A stretch of 64,000 bases of DNA from Butyrivibrio sp. LC3010 (lineage in GTDB: Bacteria > Bacillota > Clostridia > Lachnospirales > Lachnospiraceae), in assembly GCF_000424385.1 (NCBI RefSeq), contig NZ_AUJU01000007.1, positions 1-64,000 of the forward strand. Reading direction: 5' to 3'. The notes below the pieces were generated by a model that saw only the letters and a program-made list of their open reading frames with translations, had not been told where the DNA came from and made no database searches. Position 1 is the stretch's first letter. Each line of letters opens with the position of its first letter. Positions 35,507 to 44,011 of this stretch are shown here, piece by piece. Made by a program: the position numbers and the translations under genes.

Positions 35507-35643
35507 AGCAGAGCACTTAGCGAGGTATTTCACGAGCTTAGTGCGAGCCATGGGTGAACACTTGACGAGGTACTATCGAGTCTAGTGAGAATCCCAAGAG
35601 CAGAGCACTTAGCGAGGTTCGTTGAGCTTAGTGCGAGCCATGC
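35507..35643. repeat. Three hairpin repeats after the hydrolase terminator
   Basis: Three units: GCACTTAGCGAGGTATTTCA...CTTAGTGC, ACACTTGACGAGGTACTATC...TCTAGTG and GCACTTAGCGAGGTTCG...CTTAGTGC. All have paired ends with a T.T mismatch and a GAGGT loop. The first starts in the terminator T tract, as at 11504. Confidence 0.7.
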
Positions 35644-35674
35644 AATATAGTTTTATTTTTAGGAGAAGTATATT

Positions 35675-36385
35675 ATGGGAAAATTATTTGATTTAGACAG
35701 TCCTATTATGAGAGCACTGAACAGGGTTGCGGATTTGATGATGTTGAATCTTGCAGTACTGCTGTTTGTCCTTATTCCGTTTACCGGAGGAGCATCACTT
35801 ACAGCGATGCATTATGTTCTTCTTAAGATGGTAAGAGATGAAGAAACATATGTAATCAAGGGATTTTGGAAGTCATTTAAACAGAACTTTAAACAGGCAA
35901 CAATACTTTGGTTAATTGTATTGGCTATTGCAGCTATAATCGGAGTTGATTTCCTGTGGATAAGAGCTAACACAACAGCAATTCCGGGAATATATATCTA
36001 TATTATGTTAGGAATAACTTTAATTCTTTACATGATTTCACTCTATATATTCCCGCTTCAGTCCAGATTTGAGAATCCTATCAGAAACACACTTAAAAAT
36101 GCATGTATGTTTTCGATTCTGGGACTGCCCAGAACAGTTGCGATGGGAGTTATTTCACTGATCCCGCTTCTGCTTTTGTATTTCTTTGATCTTCGCATTG
36201 TGCCGCTGCTTATTATGTTCGGATTCACAGGTCCTGCATATCTCATGGCACTTTTGTACAACAGACTTTTCAAAAGATTTGAGCCCAAGGTTGAAGAGGT
36301 TGATGAAGAAGAGAGAACAGATGATGACGATGAGGAGCTTCAGGCAGCTATTAAGCGTATGCAGGAAGCAAGAGACAGAAAGTAA
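35675..36385 (+). CDS. DUF624 family membrane protein (YesL-like)
   Basis: 236 residues with five predicted membrane helices (about 20-45, 80-102, 110-130, 150-172, 176-195) and an acidic, charged C-terminus (VDEEERTDDDDEE). YesL-type proteins accompany sugar ABC transporters and GH genes in Firmicutes; biochemical role is unknown. AGGAG precedes the ATG by 10 bp. It is followed by the msmX promoter. Confidence 0.82.
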   Translation: MGKLFDLDSPIMRALNRVADLMMLNLAVLLFVLIPFTGGASLTAMHYVLLKMVRDEETYVIKGFWKSFKQNFKQATILWLIVLAIAAIIGVDFLWIRANTTAIPGIYIYIMLGITLILYMISLYIFPLQSRFENPIRNTLKNACMFSILGLPRTVAMGVISLIPLLLLYFFDLRIVPLLIMFGFTGPAYLMALLYNRLFKRFEPKVEEVDEEERTDDDDEELQAAIKRMQEARDRK

Positions 36386-36532
36386 TCGCTGATATGACAT
36401 AATTGACAAAGATAAATCGTGATATATAGGTAATCACGAGTGGGCTGAGCAAATTGCACACAAGAATTTATAAAATTTGTGCATATATTCCTAAAGATTT
36501 TATAAACAAAAAGTAAATAAGCAATTTTTACA

Positions 36533-36600
36533 ACGATTGTTAAAATCTTTGTATAATACTTGCATAGCCAAAGCCCAGTGCTTTGGCTATACTTTTTTAT
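36533..36600 (+). promoter_or_regulatory. msmX promoter with 5'-terminal terminator-like hairpin
   Basis: TATAAT at 36552-36557 is a perfect -10 box; a TTTACA-like -35 has a long 19-bp spacer. About 7 bp after it, at the predicted start site, an 11-bp perfect stem ATAGCCAAAGC/GCTTTGGCTAT (36564-36590) is followed by a T run (36593-36598). This is intrinsic-terminator-like and lies 50 bp before the ribosome site. Confidence 0.6.
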
Positions 36601-36647
36601 GTCAGGGACAGATGTCCCACGTATTTGCTAAGAGGAGGAAAATTAAA

Positions 36648-37757
36648 ATGGCAAGTTTAACACTTGAGAATGTTTGCAAAGTATATCCCAATGGGTTCGA
36701 AGCAGTAAAGAATTTCAATCTTGATATCCAGGATAAGGAGTTCATCATTTTCGTTGGACCTTCAGGATGTGGTAAGTCAACAACACTTCGTATGATCGCT
36801 GGTCTGGAGGATATCTCTTCCGGTACACTTAAAATCGGTGATCGCGTTGTTAACGATGTAGAGCCTAAGGACAGAGATATCGCGATGGTATTCCAGAACT
36901 ACGCTCTGTATCCTCATATGACAGTATATGATAACATGGCATTTGGTCTTAAGCTTCGTAAGGTTCCGAAGGCTGAGATCGACAAGATGGTTAAGGACGC
37001 AGCTAAGATCCTTGATCTTACAAACCTTCTTGATCGTAAGCCGAAGGCTCTTTCCGGTGGTCAGAGACAGCGTGTTGCTATGGGTCGTGCTATCGTTCGT
37101 AATCCTAAGGTATTCCTTATGGATGAGCCTCTTTCAAACCTGGATGCTAAGCTCCGTGTTCAGATGAGAACTGAGATTGCTAAGCTTCACCAGAGACTTG
37201 GTACCACAATCATCTACGTTACACATGACCAGACAGAGGCTATGACACTTGGTACAAGAATCGTAGTTATGAAGGACGGTGTTGTTCAGCAGGTTGATAC
37301 ACCTCAGAACCTCTATGACAAGCCTACAAACCTTTTCGTTGCTGGATTCATGGGATCACCTCAGATGAACTTCCTTGATGCTGAAGTTGAAGTTGCTGGC
37401 GACAAGGCTTGCCTCAAGATTGCTGGTCAGTCTATCGAGCTTCCTCCGGCTAAGGCTAAGAAGGTTATCGAAGGCGGCTACGCTGGAAAGACAGTTACAT
37501 TTGGTATCCGTCCTGAAGATGTTGATGATTCTGAGATGGTTGTTAGCACATCTAAGGCTGTATTCGAATCAACAATCAACGTATACGAGCTTCTTGGTGC
37601 AGAAGTTTATCTGTACTTTGATCTTGCAGGCTTCCCTGTAACAGCACGAGTTGATTCTCGTACAACAGCTCGTCCTGGCGATAAGGTTAAGTTCGCATTC
37701 GACGTTGAGAAGATTCACGTATTTGATAAAGAGACAGAGAAGGTTATCACAAACTAA
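36648..37757 (+). CDS. msmX: Multiple-sugar ABC transporter ATP-binding protein (MsmX/UgpC)
   Basis: 369 residues from ATG 36648 (AGGAGG 9 bp before); a longer frame upstream has no ribosome site. Walker A GPSGCGKST is near 37, Q-loop FQNYALYPHM near 79, signature LSGGQRQR near 134, Walker B VFLMDEPLSNLDA near 154, switch His near 191, and an MsmX-type OB-fold tail from about 235. Multi-use ATPase of Firmicutes sugar importers. Two permease pairs in this window (6006 and 44012) lack an ATPase, so it probably powers both. Confidence 0.95.
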   Translation: MASLTLENVCKVYPNGFEAVKNFNLDIQDKEFIIFVGPSGCGKSTTLRMIAGLEDISSGTLKIGDRVVNDVEPKDRDIAMVFQNYALYPHMTVYDNMAFGLKLRKVPKAEIDKMVKDAAKILDLTNLLDRKPKALSGGQRQRVAMGRAIVRNPKVFLMDEPLSNLDAKLRVQMRTEIAKLHQRLGTTIIYVTHDQTEAMTLGTRIVVMKDGVVQQVDTPQNLYDKPTNLFVAGFMGSPQMNFLDAEVEVAGDKACLKIAGQSIELPPAKAKKVIEGGYAGKTVTFGIRPEDVDDSEMVVSTSKAVFESTINVYELLGAEVYLYFDLAGFPVTARVDSRTTARPGDKVKFAFDVEKIHVFDKETEKVITN

Positions 37758-37780
37758 TTATATAAAGTAGTAATACTGTA

Positions 37781-37815
37781 GGGTGGAAGCTATTTAATAG
37801 CTTCCGCCTTTTTTT
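37781..37815 (+). terminator. msmX terminator
   Basis: GGTGGAAGCTATT and AATAGCTTCCGCC arms, one wobble, then seven T. Confidence 0.92.
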
Positions 37816-37948
37816 CTCATGAATTGTTTTTAAATTGCAAACTCTTTAAATATATTCTAGAATTGAGTTATACTATAGATTCCGTATGATTTTCCTGATT
37901 ATTTAGTGAGAATTTATTGGGGTATTTTGATAGAAGAGGAAGGCACAT

Positions 37949-39040
37949 ATGATAACATCACAGATTATTCAAAATAGTATTGATGAGCTCTCGGCGATCA
38001 CAAGGGTTCAGCTCAGCGTAATGGACTTAAAGGGGAGAGTTGTTGCAGCAACTGCAGAAGCGCCTACCTTTGATATGGAGTTTATATCTGATTTTGCAAA
38101 TTCGCCGGTAGATTCACAGGTCATCGGAGGAATGCACCTGCTGAAAATTCTGGATGAGGGAGAACTGGTTTATGTTCTTCTCGCTGCCGGTAATGGAGAA
38201 GATGCATACATGGTTGGAAAAATTTGTGTCAGCCAGCTGCAGAATCTGATTGTAGCATACAAAGAAAAATATGACAGAAATAACTTTTTCCAAAATCTGT
38301 TATTAGATAATTTGCTGCTTATTGATATATATAATAGGGCAAAAAAGCTGAGAATAGATGTGACTATTCCCAGAGTCATCATACTTGTCGAGACAAGAGC
38401 TGAGAGAGACAGCGGTGCTGCGGAGCTTCTTGGCAGTATGTTTACATCCCAGAATGGGGACTATGTCACGGCTGTGGATGAGACAAGTGTAATTCTGGTA
38501 AAATCTCTCAAGGCGGGAGAAAAATACGAAGAAATTGAAAGTATTGCGACAACTATCGTGGATATGATGAACACCGAGGCGATGCTTGATGTAAGAGTAT
38601 CCTATGGTACAATTGTCAGCGAACTTAAGGATCTGAGCAAGTCCTATAAAGAAGCTAAGATGGCCCTTGATGTAGGAAAAATATTCTATGCTGAAAAGCA
38701 TGTGATAGCTTACAATACACTTGGAATAGGAAGGCTTATTTATCAGCTCCCTATAAACCTGTGCAGAATCTTTATTGATGAGATATTCGGAGGACGTGAG
38801 ATACCTGAGAATCTCGACGAAGAAACACTTAATACAATAAACAAATTCTTTGAGAATAACCTTAATGTATCAGAAACTTCGAGACAGCTTTTTGTACATA
38901 GAAATACCCTGGTATATAGAATTGAAAAGCTTGAAAAAACTACCGGGCTTGATATAAGAACATTTGATGAGGCGCTGACATTTAAAATTGCGCTGATGGT
39001 TATAAGTTATATGAAATATGTAGATTCAAATCAGTTTTAA
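37949..39040 (+). CDS. CdaR/PucR-type transcriptional regulator
   Basis: 363 residues: an N-terminal sensory region (about 1-110), a middle domain and a C-terminal PucR-type helix-turn-helix (about 300-355; ENNLNVSETSRQLFVHRNTL). Relatives respond to sugar diacids or other small metabolites; the ligand here is not known. Adjacent to msmX, which it might regulate. GAAGAGGAAGG lies before the ATG. It ends at a convergent terminator with the Rrf2 gene. Confidence 0.82.
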   Translation: MITSQIIQNSIDELSAITRVQLSVMDLKGRVVAATAEAPTFDMEFISDFANSPVDSQVIGGMHLLKILDEGELVYVLLAAGNGEDAYMVGKICVSQLQNLIVAYKEKYDRNNFFQNLLLDNLLLIDIYNRAKKLRIDVTIPRVIILVETRAERDSGAAELLGSMFTSQNGDYVTAVDETSVILVKSLKAGEKYEEIESIATTIVDMMNTEAMLDVRVSYGTIVSELKDLSKSYKEAKMALDVGKIFYAEKHVIAYNTLGIGRLIYQLPINLCRIFIDEIFGGREIPENLDEETLNTINKFFENNLNVSETSRQLFVHRNTLVYRIEKLEKTTGLDIRTFDEALTFKIALMVISYMKYVDSNQF

Positions 39041-39042
39041 AA

Positions 39043-39071
39043 AGTGGGGCTTCTTTTATAAGAGCCCCACT
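39043..39071. terminator. Bidirectional terminator between the CdaR-like and Rrf2 genes
   Basis: AGTGGGGCT and AGCCCCACT arms around an 11-base loop, with A-rich and T-containing flanks. Confidence 0.85.
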
Positions 39072-39114
39072 CTATTAATCTAGAAGATTACCTGATATGA
39101 AATTTGATGGATTG

Positions 39115-39543
39115 TCAGGCGTTCTTGGCCAAATCAGCGGTTTGTTTTACAAGATCCTGAAGGGTGTAGCTGTTGACATAGTCGTTAACAACACGGTCAA
39201 GTCCGACCCAGAACTCAATAGTTGGGCATTCGTTGACTTTAGGACATAAAACTTCCTCACCCTGTATGCAACCTATCGGTGCAAGATCACCTTCCATAAT
39301 TCTCAGGACATCACCTATGCAAATCTCTGAGGGTGCCTTGGCAAGTCTGTGTCCGCCGTTATTACCGCGCATGCTTTGTAAAAAACCTGCTTTGCCCAAA
39401 GGGGAAACGATCTGTTCCAAATATTTAACTGTGAGATTTTGTCTTGCAGATATGTCCTTTAATGATATGTATTCACCTGTGTTGTGAAGTGCAAGATCAA
39501 TTAGTACCCTGAGTGCATATCTGCCTTTTGTTGATATTTTCAT
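39115..39543 (-). CDS. Rrf2-family transcriptional regulator with three-Cys motif
   Basis: 142 residues: a winged helix (STKGRYALRVLIDLA, LKDISARQNLTVKYLEQIVS) and, in the second half, Cys92, Cys100 and Cys106 (C-x7-C-x5-C), close to the Fe-S ligands of IscR. It could thus be an Fe-S sensor controlling Fe-S assembly, cysteine or related genes; the target is not known. It is divergent from tadA. The ribosome site on the minus strand is GGAAAA-like and weak. Confidence 0.85.
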   Translation of the reverse strand: MKISTKGRYALRVLIDLALHNTGEYISLKDISARQNLTVKYLEQIVSPLGKAGFLQSMRGNNGGHRLAKAPSEICIGDVLRIMEGDLAPIGCIQGEEVLCPKVNECPTIEFWVGLDRVVNDYVNSYTLQDLVKQTADLAKNA

Positions 39544-39597
39544 ATAATACTTAGAACCGACTTATAAGATGTAAGGGTCGGTATTTTCCTTTCAAGT

Positions 39598-39700
39598 AGT
39601 TATAGATTTATGTTTTTCTAAGGAAAAACAGGAATCTATAGGTTTTTGTTTTTCTTCAGAAATTCAATAATCTATAATAACAAAAATACTAGTAAATTGG
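39598..39700. promoter_or_regulatory. Divergent Rrf2/tadA control region
   Basis: Three copies of ATAGATT / AATCTATA occur at about 39601, 39632 and 39670, the last overlapping a TATAAT box (39673-39678). A perfect GTTTTTC/GAAAAAC hairpin sits at 39612-39629. The repeated words are candidate Rrf2 operators; the -10 box would drive tadA. Confidence 0.45.
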
Positions 39701-39714
39701 TAGGGTTTAAATAA

Positions 39715-40281
39715 ATGAGAGATTATCCTGAATTAAAAGTAAAAACTCCGGAGGAGCGCCTTGATGAGAAATACATGAGAGCAGCCCTTAAGCAGGCAAG
39801 AAAAGCAATTGATATCGGAGAAGTGCCGATAGGATGCGTAATAGTATATGAAGGAAAAATTATAGGCAGAGGTTATAACCGCAGAAATACTGATAAATCA
39901 GTGCTCTGTCATGCGGAAATAACTGCCATAAAAAAGGCTTGCAAGAAAATAGGCGACTGGAGACTTGAAGACTGTACACTTTATGTAACCCTGGAGCCCT
40001 GTCAGATGTGTGCCGGTGCCATAGTTCAGTCAAGAATTCCCAGATTGGTTATGGGGGCAAGCAGTCCTAAATCAGGCTGCGGCGGAACTGTCCTTAATAT
40101 ACTTGAAAATCCGGAATTTAATCATCAGGTGGATGTGTCCAGAGGCGTCCTTGAAAATGACTGCAGCGATATATTAAAGGAATTTTTTACTGAGCTTAGG
40201 AAAAGGAATAAGGCTGAAAAGGAAGCAAGAAAAGAAGCTGAGAGATTACAGGCAGAGGCTGAGAGTACTGATGATGAATGA
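39715..40281 (+). CDS. tadA: tRNA-specific adenosine deaminase
   Basis: 188 residues. Zinc deaminase motifs: His66-Ala67-Glu68 (HAEITAI) and Cys96/Cys99 (PCQMC). It converts A34 to inosine in tRNA-Arg(ACG). The C-terminus beyond about 165 is a charged, Lys/Glu/Ala-rich extension (EARKEAERLQAEAE). It overlaps the radical SAM gene by 11 bp, implying coupling. Confidence 0.95.
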   Translation: MRDYPELKVKTPEERLDEKYMRAALKQARKAIDIGEVPIGCVIVYEGKIIGRGYNRRNTDKSVLCHAEITAIKKACKKIGDWRLEDCTLYVTLEPCQMCAGAIVQSRIPRLVMGASSPKSGCGGTVLNILENPEFNHQVDVSRGVLENDCSDILKEFFTELRKRNKAEKEARKEAERLQAEAESTDDE

Positions 40282-41281
40282 AATGATGAACAAGTGTATG
40301 CTTTGTCCCAGAAAATGCGGTGTAAACCGGTTGGAGAACGAACTTGGGTATTGCGGGCAAGGTGCAACTCTTACAGCTGCAAGGGCATACCTTCACGCCT
40401 GGGAGGAGCCGTGCATTTCCGGAGAGAATGGATCCGGGACTGTATTTTTTTCAGGCTGCAATATGAGATGTGTCTTTTGCCAAAATGCTGAGATAGCAAA
40501 GGGAGATGTAGCGAAGGCGATATCTTCAGAAAGACTTGCAGAGATTTTTCTTGAGTTACAGGAGAAGAAGGCGTCAAACATCAATCTTGTGACTCCGACA
40601 CATTTTGTGCCGCTGATAATACCTGCAATTGAGAGTGCAAAACGGCAGGGGCTTATCATCCCTGTTTTATACAATACAAGTGCTTATGAAAATGTGGAAA
40701 CTCTTAAGATGCTGGAAGGGTTAATTGATATATATCTTCCTGATTGCAAGTATTATTATGATGATCTTGCAGTTAAATACAGTAATGCTGCAGGCTATTT
40801 TGATATTTCCATAAAAGCAATTGAAGAGATGCTAAGGCAGGTTGGAGAACCGGAATTTTTTAATGACGGAGTAATCCCTAGAGCTGATAAAGGGGCATTT
40901 TACGAGGAAAAACATGTTCTAACCGCAGCAGAGTACAACGAATATATTGAAAATGCAGAGGATGATTACCTTGGACCTCTTATGAAAAAAGGCGTCATAA
41001 TAAGACACCTGATGCTTCCGGGATGTCTTGAAGATTCAAAGAAGGTTATAGAAGAACTTCTGACAAGATTTGGAGACAAAGTATACCTTAGTGTTATGAA
41101 TCAGTTTACGCCTCATGGGGATCTTGGTCGATTTCCGGAGTTGATGCAGGGTGTAAAGACTTCTGATTATGACGAACTTATCGACTATGCGATAGATCTT
41201 GGAATCGAGAATGGATTTTTCCAGGGGGAGGGAACCGACTCTGAGAGCTTTATACCTGCCTTTGATTTCGAGGGACTTTAA
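40271..41281 (+). CDS. Radical SAM protein (PflX/COG1313-like)
   Basis: 336 residues. The radical SAM triad is CNMRCVFC (CxxxCxxC) near 61-68, preceded by an N-terminal Cys-rich patch (CMLCPRKC...GYCG) that may hold a second cluster. It resembles the PflX-like branch of uncharacterised Fe-S proteins related to pyruvate formate-lyase activase; substrate unknown. Its ATG lies in the end of tadA. Confidence 0.85.
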   Translation: MMNEMMNKCMLCPRKCGVNRLENELGYCGQGATLTAARAYLHAWEEPCISGENGSGTVFFSGCNMRCVFCQNAEIAKGDVAKAISSERLAEIFLELQEKKASNINLVTPTHFVPLIIPAIESAKRQGLIIPVLYNTSAYENVETLKMLEGLIDIYLPDCKYYYDDLAVKYSNAAGYFDISIKAIEEMLRQVGEPEFFNDGVIPRADKGAFYEEKHVLTAAEYNEYIENAEDDYLGPLMKKGVIIRHLMLPGCLEDSKKVIEELLTRFGDKVYLSVMNQFTPHGDLGRFPELMQGVKTSDYDELIDYAIDLGIENGFFQGEGTDSESFIPAFDFEGL

Positions 41282-41292
41282 AATAAATATCC

Positions 41293-41454
41293 AGTGCTGC
41301 TGTCACCAAATAAGTTGACTTTATTACTTGTCTAAATTGTCCTCTGCTGCGTTGTCGTCAATCGCCGTACCGCCCGGTACGACTCATTCCTCCGCCTTGC
41401 AGAAGAACAATTTATACTTCGTAAAAAGTCGAGGTATTTAATGAAAGCAGCACT
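41293..41454. mobile_element. Candidate MITE or long-palindrome element, 162 bp
   Basis: The ends are perfect 9-bp inverted repeats AGTGCTGCT/AGCAGCACT. Inside, AAATA....GACTTT/AAAGTC....TATTT and AAATTGT/ACAATTT extend the pairing, and the centre is the palindrome GTACCGCCCGGTAC. Most of the element can fold into one long imperfect hairpin. No reading frame of note. Target-site duplication is not evident. It lies in the 520-bp gap 41282-41801; I see nothing else convincing in that AT-rich gap. Confidence 0.6.
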
Positions 41455-41801
41455 ATAGTGTAGCTGATTCTTATTTTATCTAAATAATATAGTCGGGAAA
41501 ATTCTTAGAGCTCATTTATCAGAGCATAATTCACAATTAAAAAGTAAATATTTAACCACATATGTGCAAAAGGTAAGAAATGTGCTTGATAAGGTAAAAG
41601 ATTTACATTCAATATTCACAAAGGATTGTTTATATTTATTTTAGAAATTAAAAAGATTCACACAATACTTACAAGAATATTTCTTAAATTATTGGAAATT
41701 TTAAATGCTTTCCAAGTTTTCATTTAAAAACTTACCTGACAATGATTTTCACTTCAAATTCAAGATATTAAATTTTATTTTTCAATAAAGAAGGCACCAC
41801 A

Positions 41802-42359
41802 ATGAGAATTACAAAGAGCATTAGAAAGTTAGCAACCGTAATGGCAATGCTTGCTGCAGTAATGACAATAGCAACAGGTTGCGGAAAAAAAACAGAGAGC
41901 TGGGCCTACTCCCATGAGCCTGACAAAGAGACTATTGCACTTTACGATAACGGCAAAGCTGTCTATAAGGGAAAAGAGTATAAATATACAAAGGATGATT
42001 CCTGCATAACCCTTACCGATAAAGAAAAGAAGGAGATAAAGCTTCGCTACATTAAAGATGGCGATTCCATGACATTGTACGAGAAATCCGTATACAAGCT
42101 GAGTTCTGAAGAGGACCATGATGGAATAGTAGGTACATGGATTCAGGACAATGGATGGTCTTATGTTTTTACAAAAGATGGGGAATTTAGTGAAGAGGGT
42201 ATCTTTTTTGGACATTATAGCGTAGATGAGAAGGAAAACTGCATTAAGCTCATGTATAACGATCCGATTGAAGATGCATATTTATATTACACACTGAATG
42301 ATGATGAACTTATAATCGATTATCCATGGCCAATGACTGCCATAAACCCGGACAACTGA
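41802..42359 (+). CDS. Lipoprotein with lipocalin-like C-terminal half
   Basis: 185 residues. A lipoprotein signal peptide ends at IATGC, Cys at about 27. The mature part is beta-rich, and the second half (GTWIQDNGWSYVFTKDG near 111) resembles small lipocalin-like/DUF5640-type domains of Firmicute lipoproteins. A ligand or role is not evident. It precedes a sugar-binding lipoprotein but has a 148-bp gap, so an operon is uncertain. Confidence 0.75.
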   Translation: MRITKSIRKLATVMAMLAAVMTIATGCGKKTESWAYSHEPDKETIALYDNGKAVYKGKEYKYTKDDSCITLTDKEKKEIKLRYIKDGDSMTLYEKSVYKLSSEEDHDGIVGTWIQDNGWSYVFTKDGEFSEEGIFFGHYSVDEKENCIKLMYNDPIEDAYLYYTLNDDELIIDYPWPMTAINPDN

Positions 42360-42507
42360 TGTCAATGCATATGGATTATAAGAGGGGTATTTATCTGATT
42401 ACTAACATGCCGGATAAACGGGGTTTACCATGATCCAAAGCACATTTGTGCTTGAGATAGTAAAGTTAATTGCAGGAAACTGCACAAAAAAGAAGGAGAG
42501 GTATGTT

Positions 42508-43896
42508 ATGAAAATGAAACGTGTTGTTTCAATGTTGCTTACGAGTGTTATGACATTATCACTCGTTGGTTGCGGGGGAAGCCAGAGTGCACCGGCTACA
42601 GATACTGCATCTGAGTCAGCACCGGCAGCAACTGAAGAAAAAAGCACAGAGAGTACTGAGGCAGCAGAGGCTGACAGTACTACAGAAGAAGCACAGGCTA
42701 CATCTGATGCCGGTGATGGCGAAGCTATCGATCTGACAATGTGGTGCATTGCTACAGAGAGTGATTCAAACCGTCATTCTTATGAAGCTGCTATCGCAGA
42801 TATGGCAGAGAAGTATCCTAATGTCAATTTCACATGGGAGGCTTTTGAAAACCAGTCTTACAAGACCAAGATCAAGGCTGCTGTTGCTGCAGACGAAATG
42901 CCTGACATCTTCTTTACATGGTCATGTGCATTCCTTGGTGATTTCGTTGAAGCCGGAAAGGTTTACTGCCTGGATGACACTTATGAAAATTATAAGAGCG
43001 AGCTTCCCGAAGTTATGATGGGCAACTCCACATATGACGGAAAACACTATGGTGTGCCGCTTACTATGAACATTGTTGGTCTTTTCGCAAACATGGAGCT
43101 TCTGAAGGAAGCAGGATATGAAGAGATCCCCGGAACATATGATGAATTCATTGCTTGCTGTGATGCTCTTAAGGAAAAAGGAATCATTCCTTTTGGCTGT
43201 GCAGGAAAAGAAACATGGTGTGTAACAGAGTATCTTGAGTCTGTAATTGAGAAGAGCGCAGGCGCTGATACACTTAATGACATCTTTGCAGGAAAAGCAA
43301 CATGGAATAATCAGGATGTAGCAGATGCTGTTGATACTTTCCAGAAGCTTGTAAACAATGGCTATTTTGATCCTTCAGGAATCGGCCTTACAAATGACGA
43401 AGTTAAGAATAACTTCATGGCAGGAAAATATGCATTCTATATGAATGGTACATGGAACTGCGCAGACTTTGCAGCTAATGAAGAGTTCTTCCCTAAGGTA
43501 AAGGTTGGCGAATTCCCTGTAATCAACGCTGATAAGGCTAAGCTTGGCCAGCTTATCGGTGGACCTTCTGATACACTTGCTGTTGCAGCATCTTCACCTC
43601 ACGCAAAGGAAGCAGCAGAGTACGCATTTGAACTTGGTAAGCTTATCTGCCACTATGGCTACCTTGATGGTTGCGGACTTCCTGCTTGGACACCTTACGG
43701 CGATACAAGTTCTGTAAACGAACTTACACAGACAGTTGCAGGTATCGTAGCTGATGCTGATACAATGGTACTCTTTGGTGATACAGCTATGAATGCTGAT
43801 TCAGCTAATACATATCTTTCATATGTAGATCAGGTTTACGGATGCCTTCTTGATGGCAAACAGTTTATAGAGGGACTTTCAAAAGATATTCAGTAA
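42508..43896 (+). CDS. Sugar ABC transporter substrate-binding lipoprotein (family 1)
   Basis: 462 residues from ATG 42508, after AAGGAGAGG; an in-frame upstream ATG at 42430 lacks a ribosome site and breaks the signal peptide. Lipobox LVGC near residue 22, a Ser/Thr/Ala/Glu-rich linker, then a family-1 sugar-binding domain (TMWCIATESDSN near 78). It delivers a sugar to the permeases at 44012 and 44901. A terminator after it suggests higher expression than the permeases. Confidence 0.93.
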   Translation: MKMKRVVSMLLTSVMTLSLVGCGGSQSAPATDTASESAPAATEEKSTESTEAAEADSTTEEAQATSDAGDGEAIDLTMWCIATESDSNRHSYEAAIADMAEKYPNVNFTWEAFENQSYKTKIKAAVAADEMPDIFFTWSCAFLGDFVEAGKVYCLDDTYENYKSELPEVMMGNSTYDGKHYGVPLTMNIVGLFANMELLKEAGYEEIPGTYDEFIACCDALKEKGIIPFGCAGKETWCVTEYLESVIEKSAGADTLNDIFAGKATWNNQDVADAVDTFQKLVNNGYFDPSGIGLTNDEVKNNFMAGKYAFYMNGTWNCADFAANEEFFPKVKVGEFPVINADKAKLGQLIGGPSDTLAVAASSPHAKEAAEYAFELGKLICHYGYLDGCGLPAWTPYGDTSSVNELTQTVAGIVADADTMVLFGDTAMNADSANTYLSYVDQVYGCLLDGKQFIEGLSKDIQ

Positions 43897-43924
43897 TAAA
43901 AACAAATAAGTCAGTGTAGACTTT

Positions 43925-43974
43925 ATGGTCCTCCGTGACTTCTAAATAATCAGAAGACAGGGAGGACCATTTTT
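43925..43974 (+). terminator. Intercistronic terminator after the binding-protein gene
   Basis: Arms ATGGTCCTCC and GGAGGACCAT, with an inner CTTCT/AGAAG stem, and a short run of T. It lies between the binding-protein gene and the permease genes, so it should reduce read-through. Confidence 0.88.
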
Positions 43975-44011
43975 CGCAAAAGCACTACCAATTATATGGG
44001 AAGGTTTGTGT

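Noticed and set aside
41461..41801. A missed gene or RNA in the AT-rich stretch before the lipoprotein gene
   Set aside because: No ribosome site, tRNA-like fold or clear stem was seen; only AT-rich sequence and a few A/T tracts.
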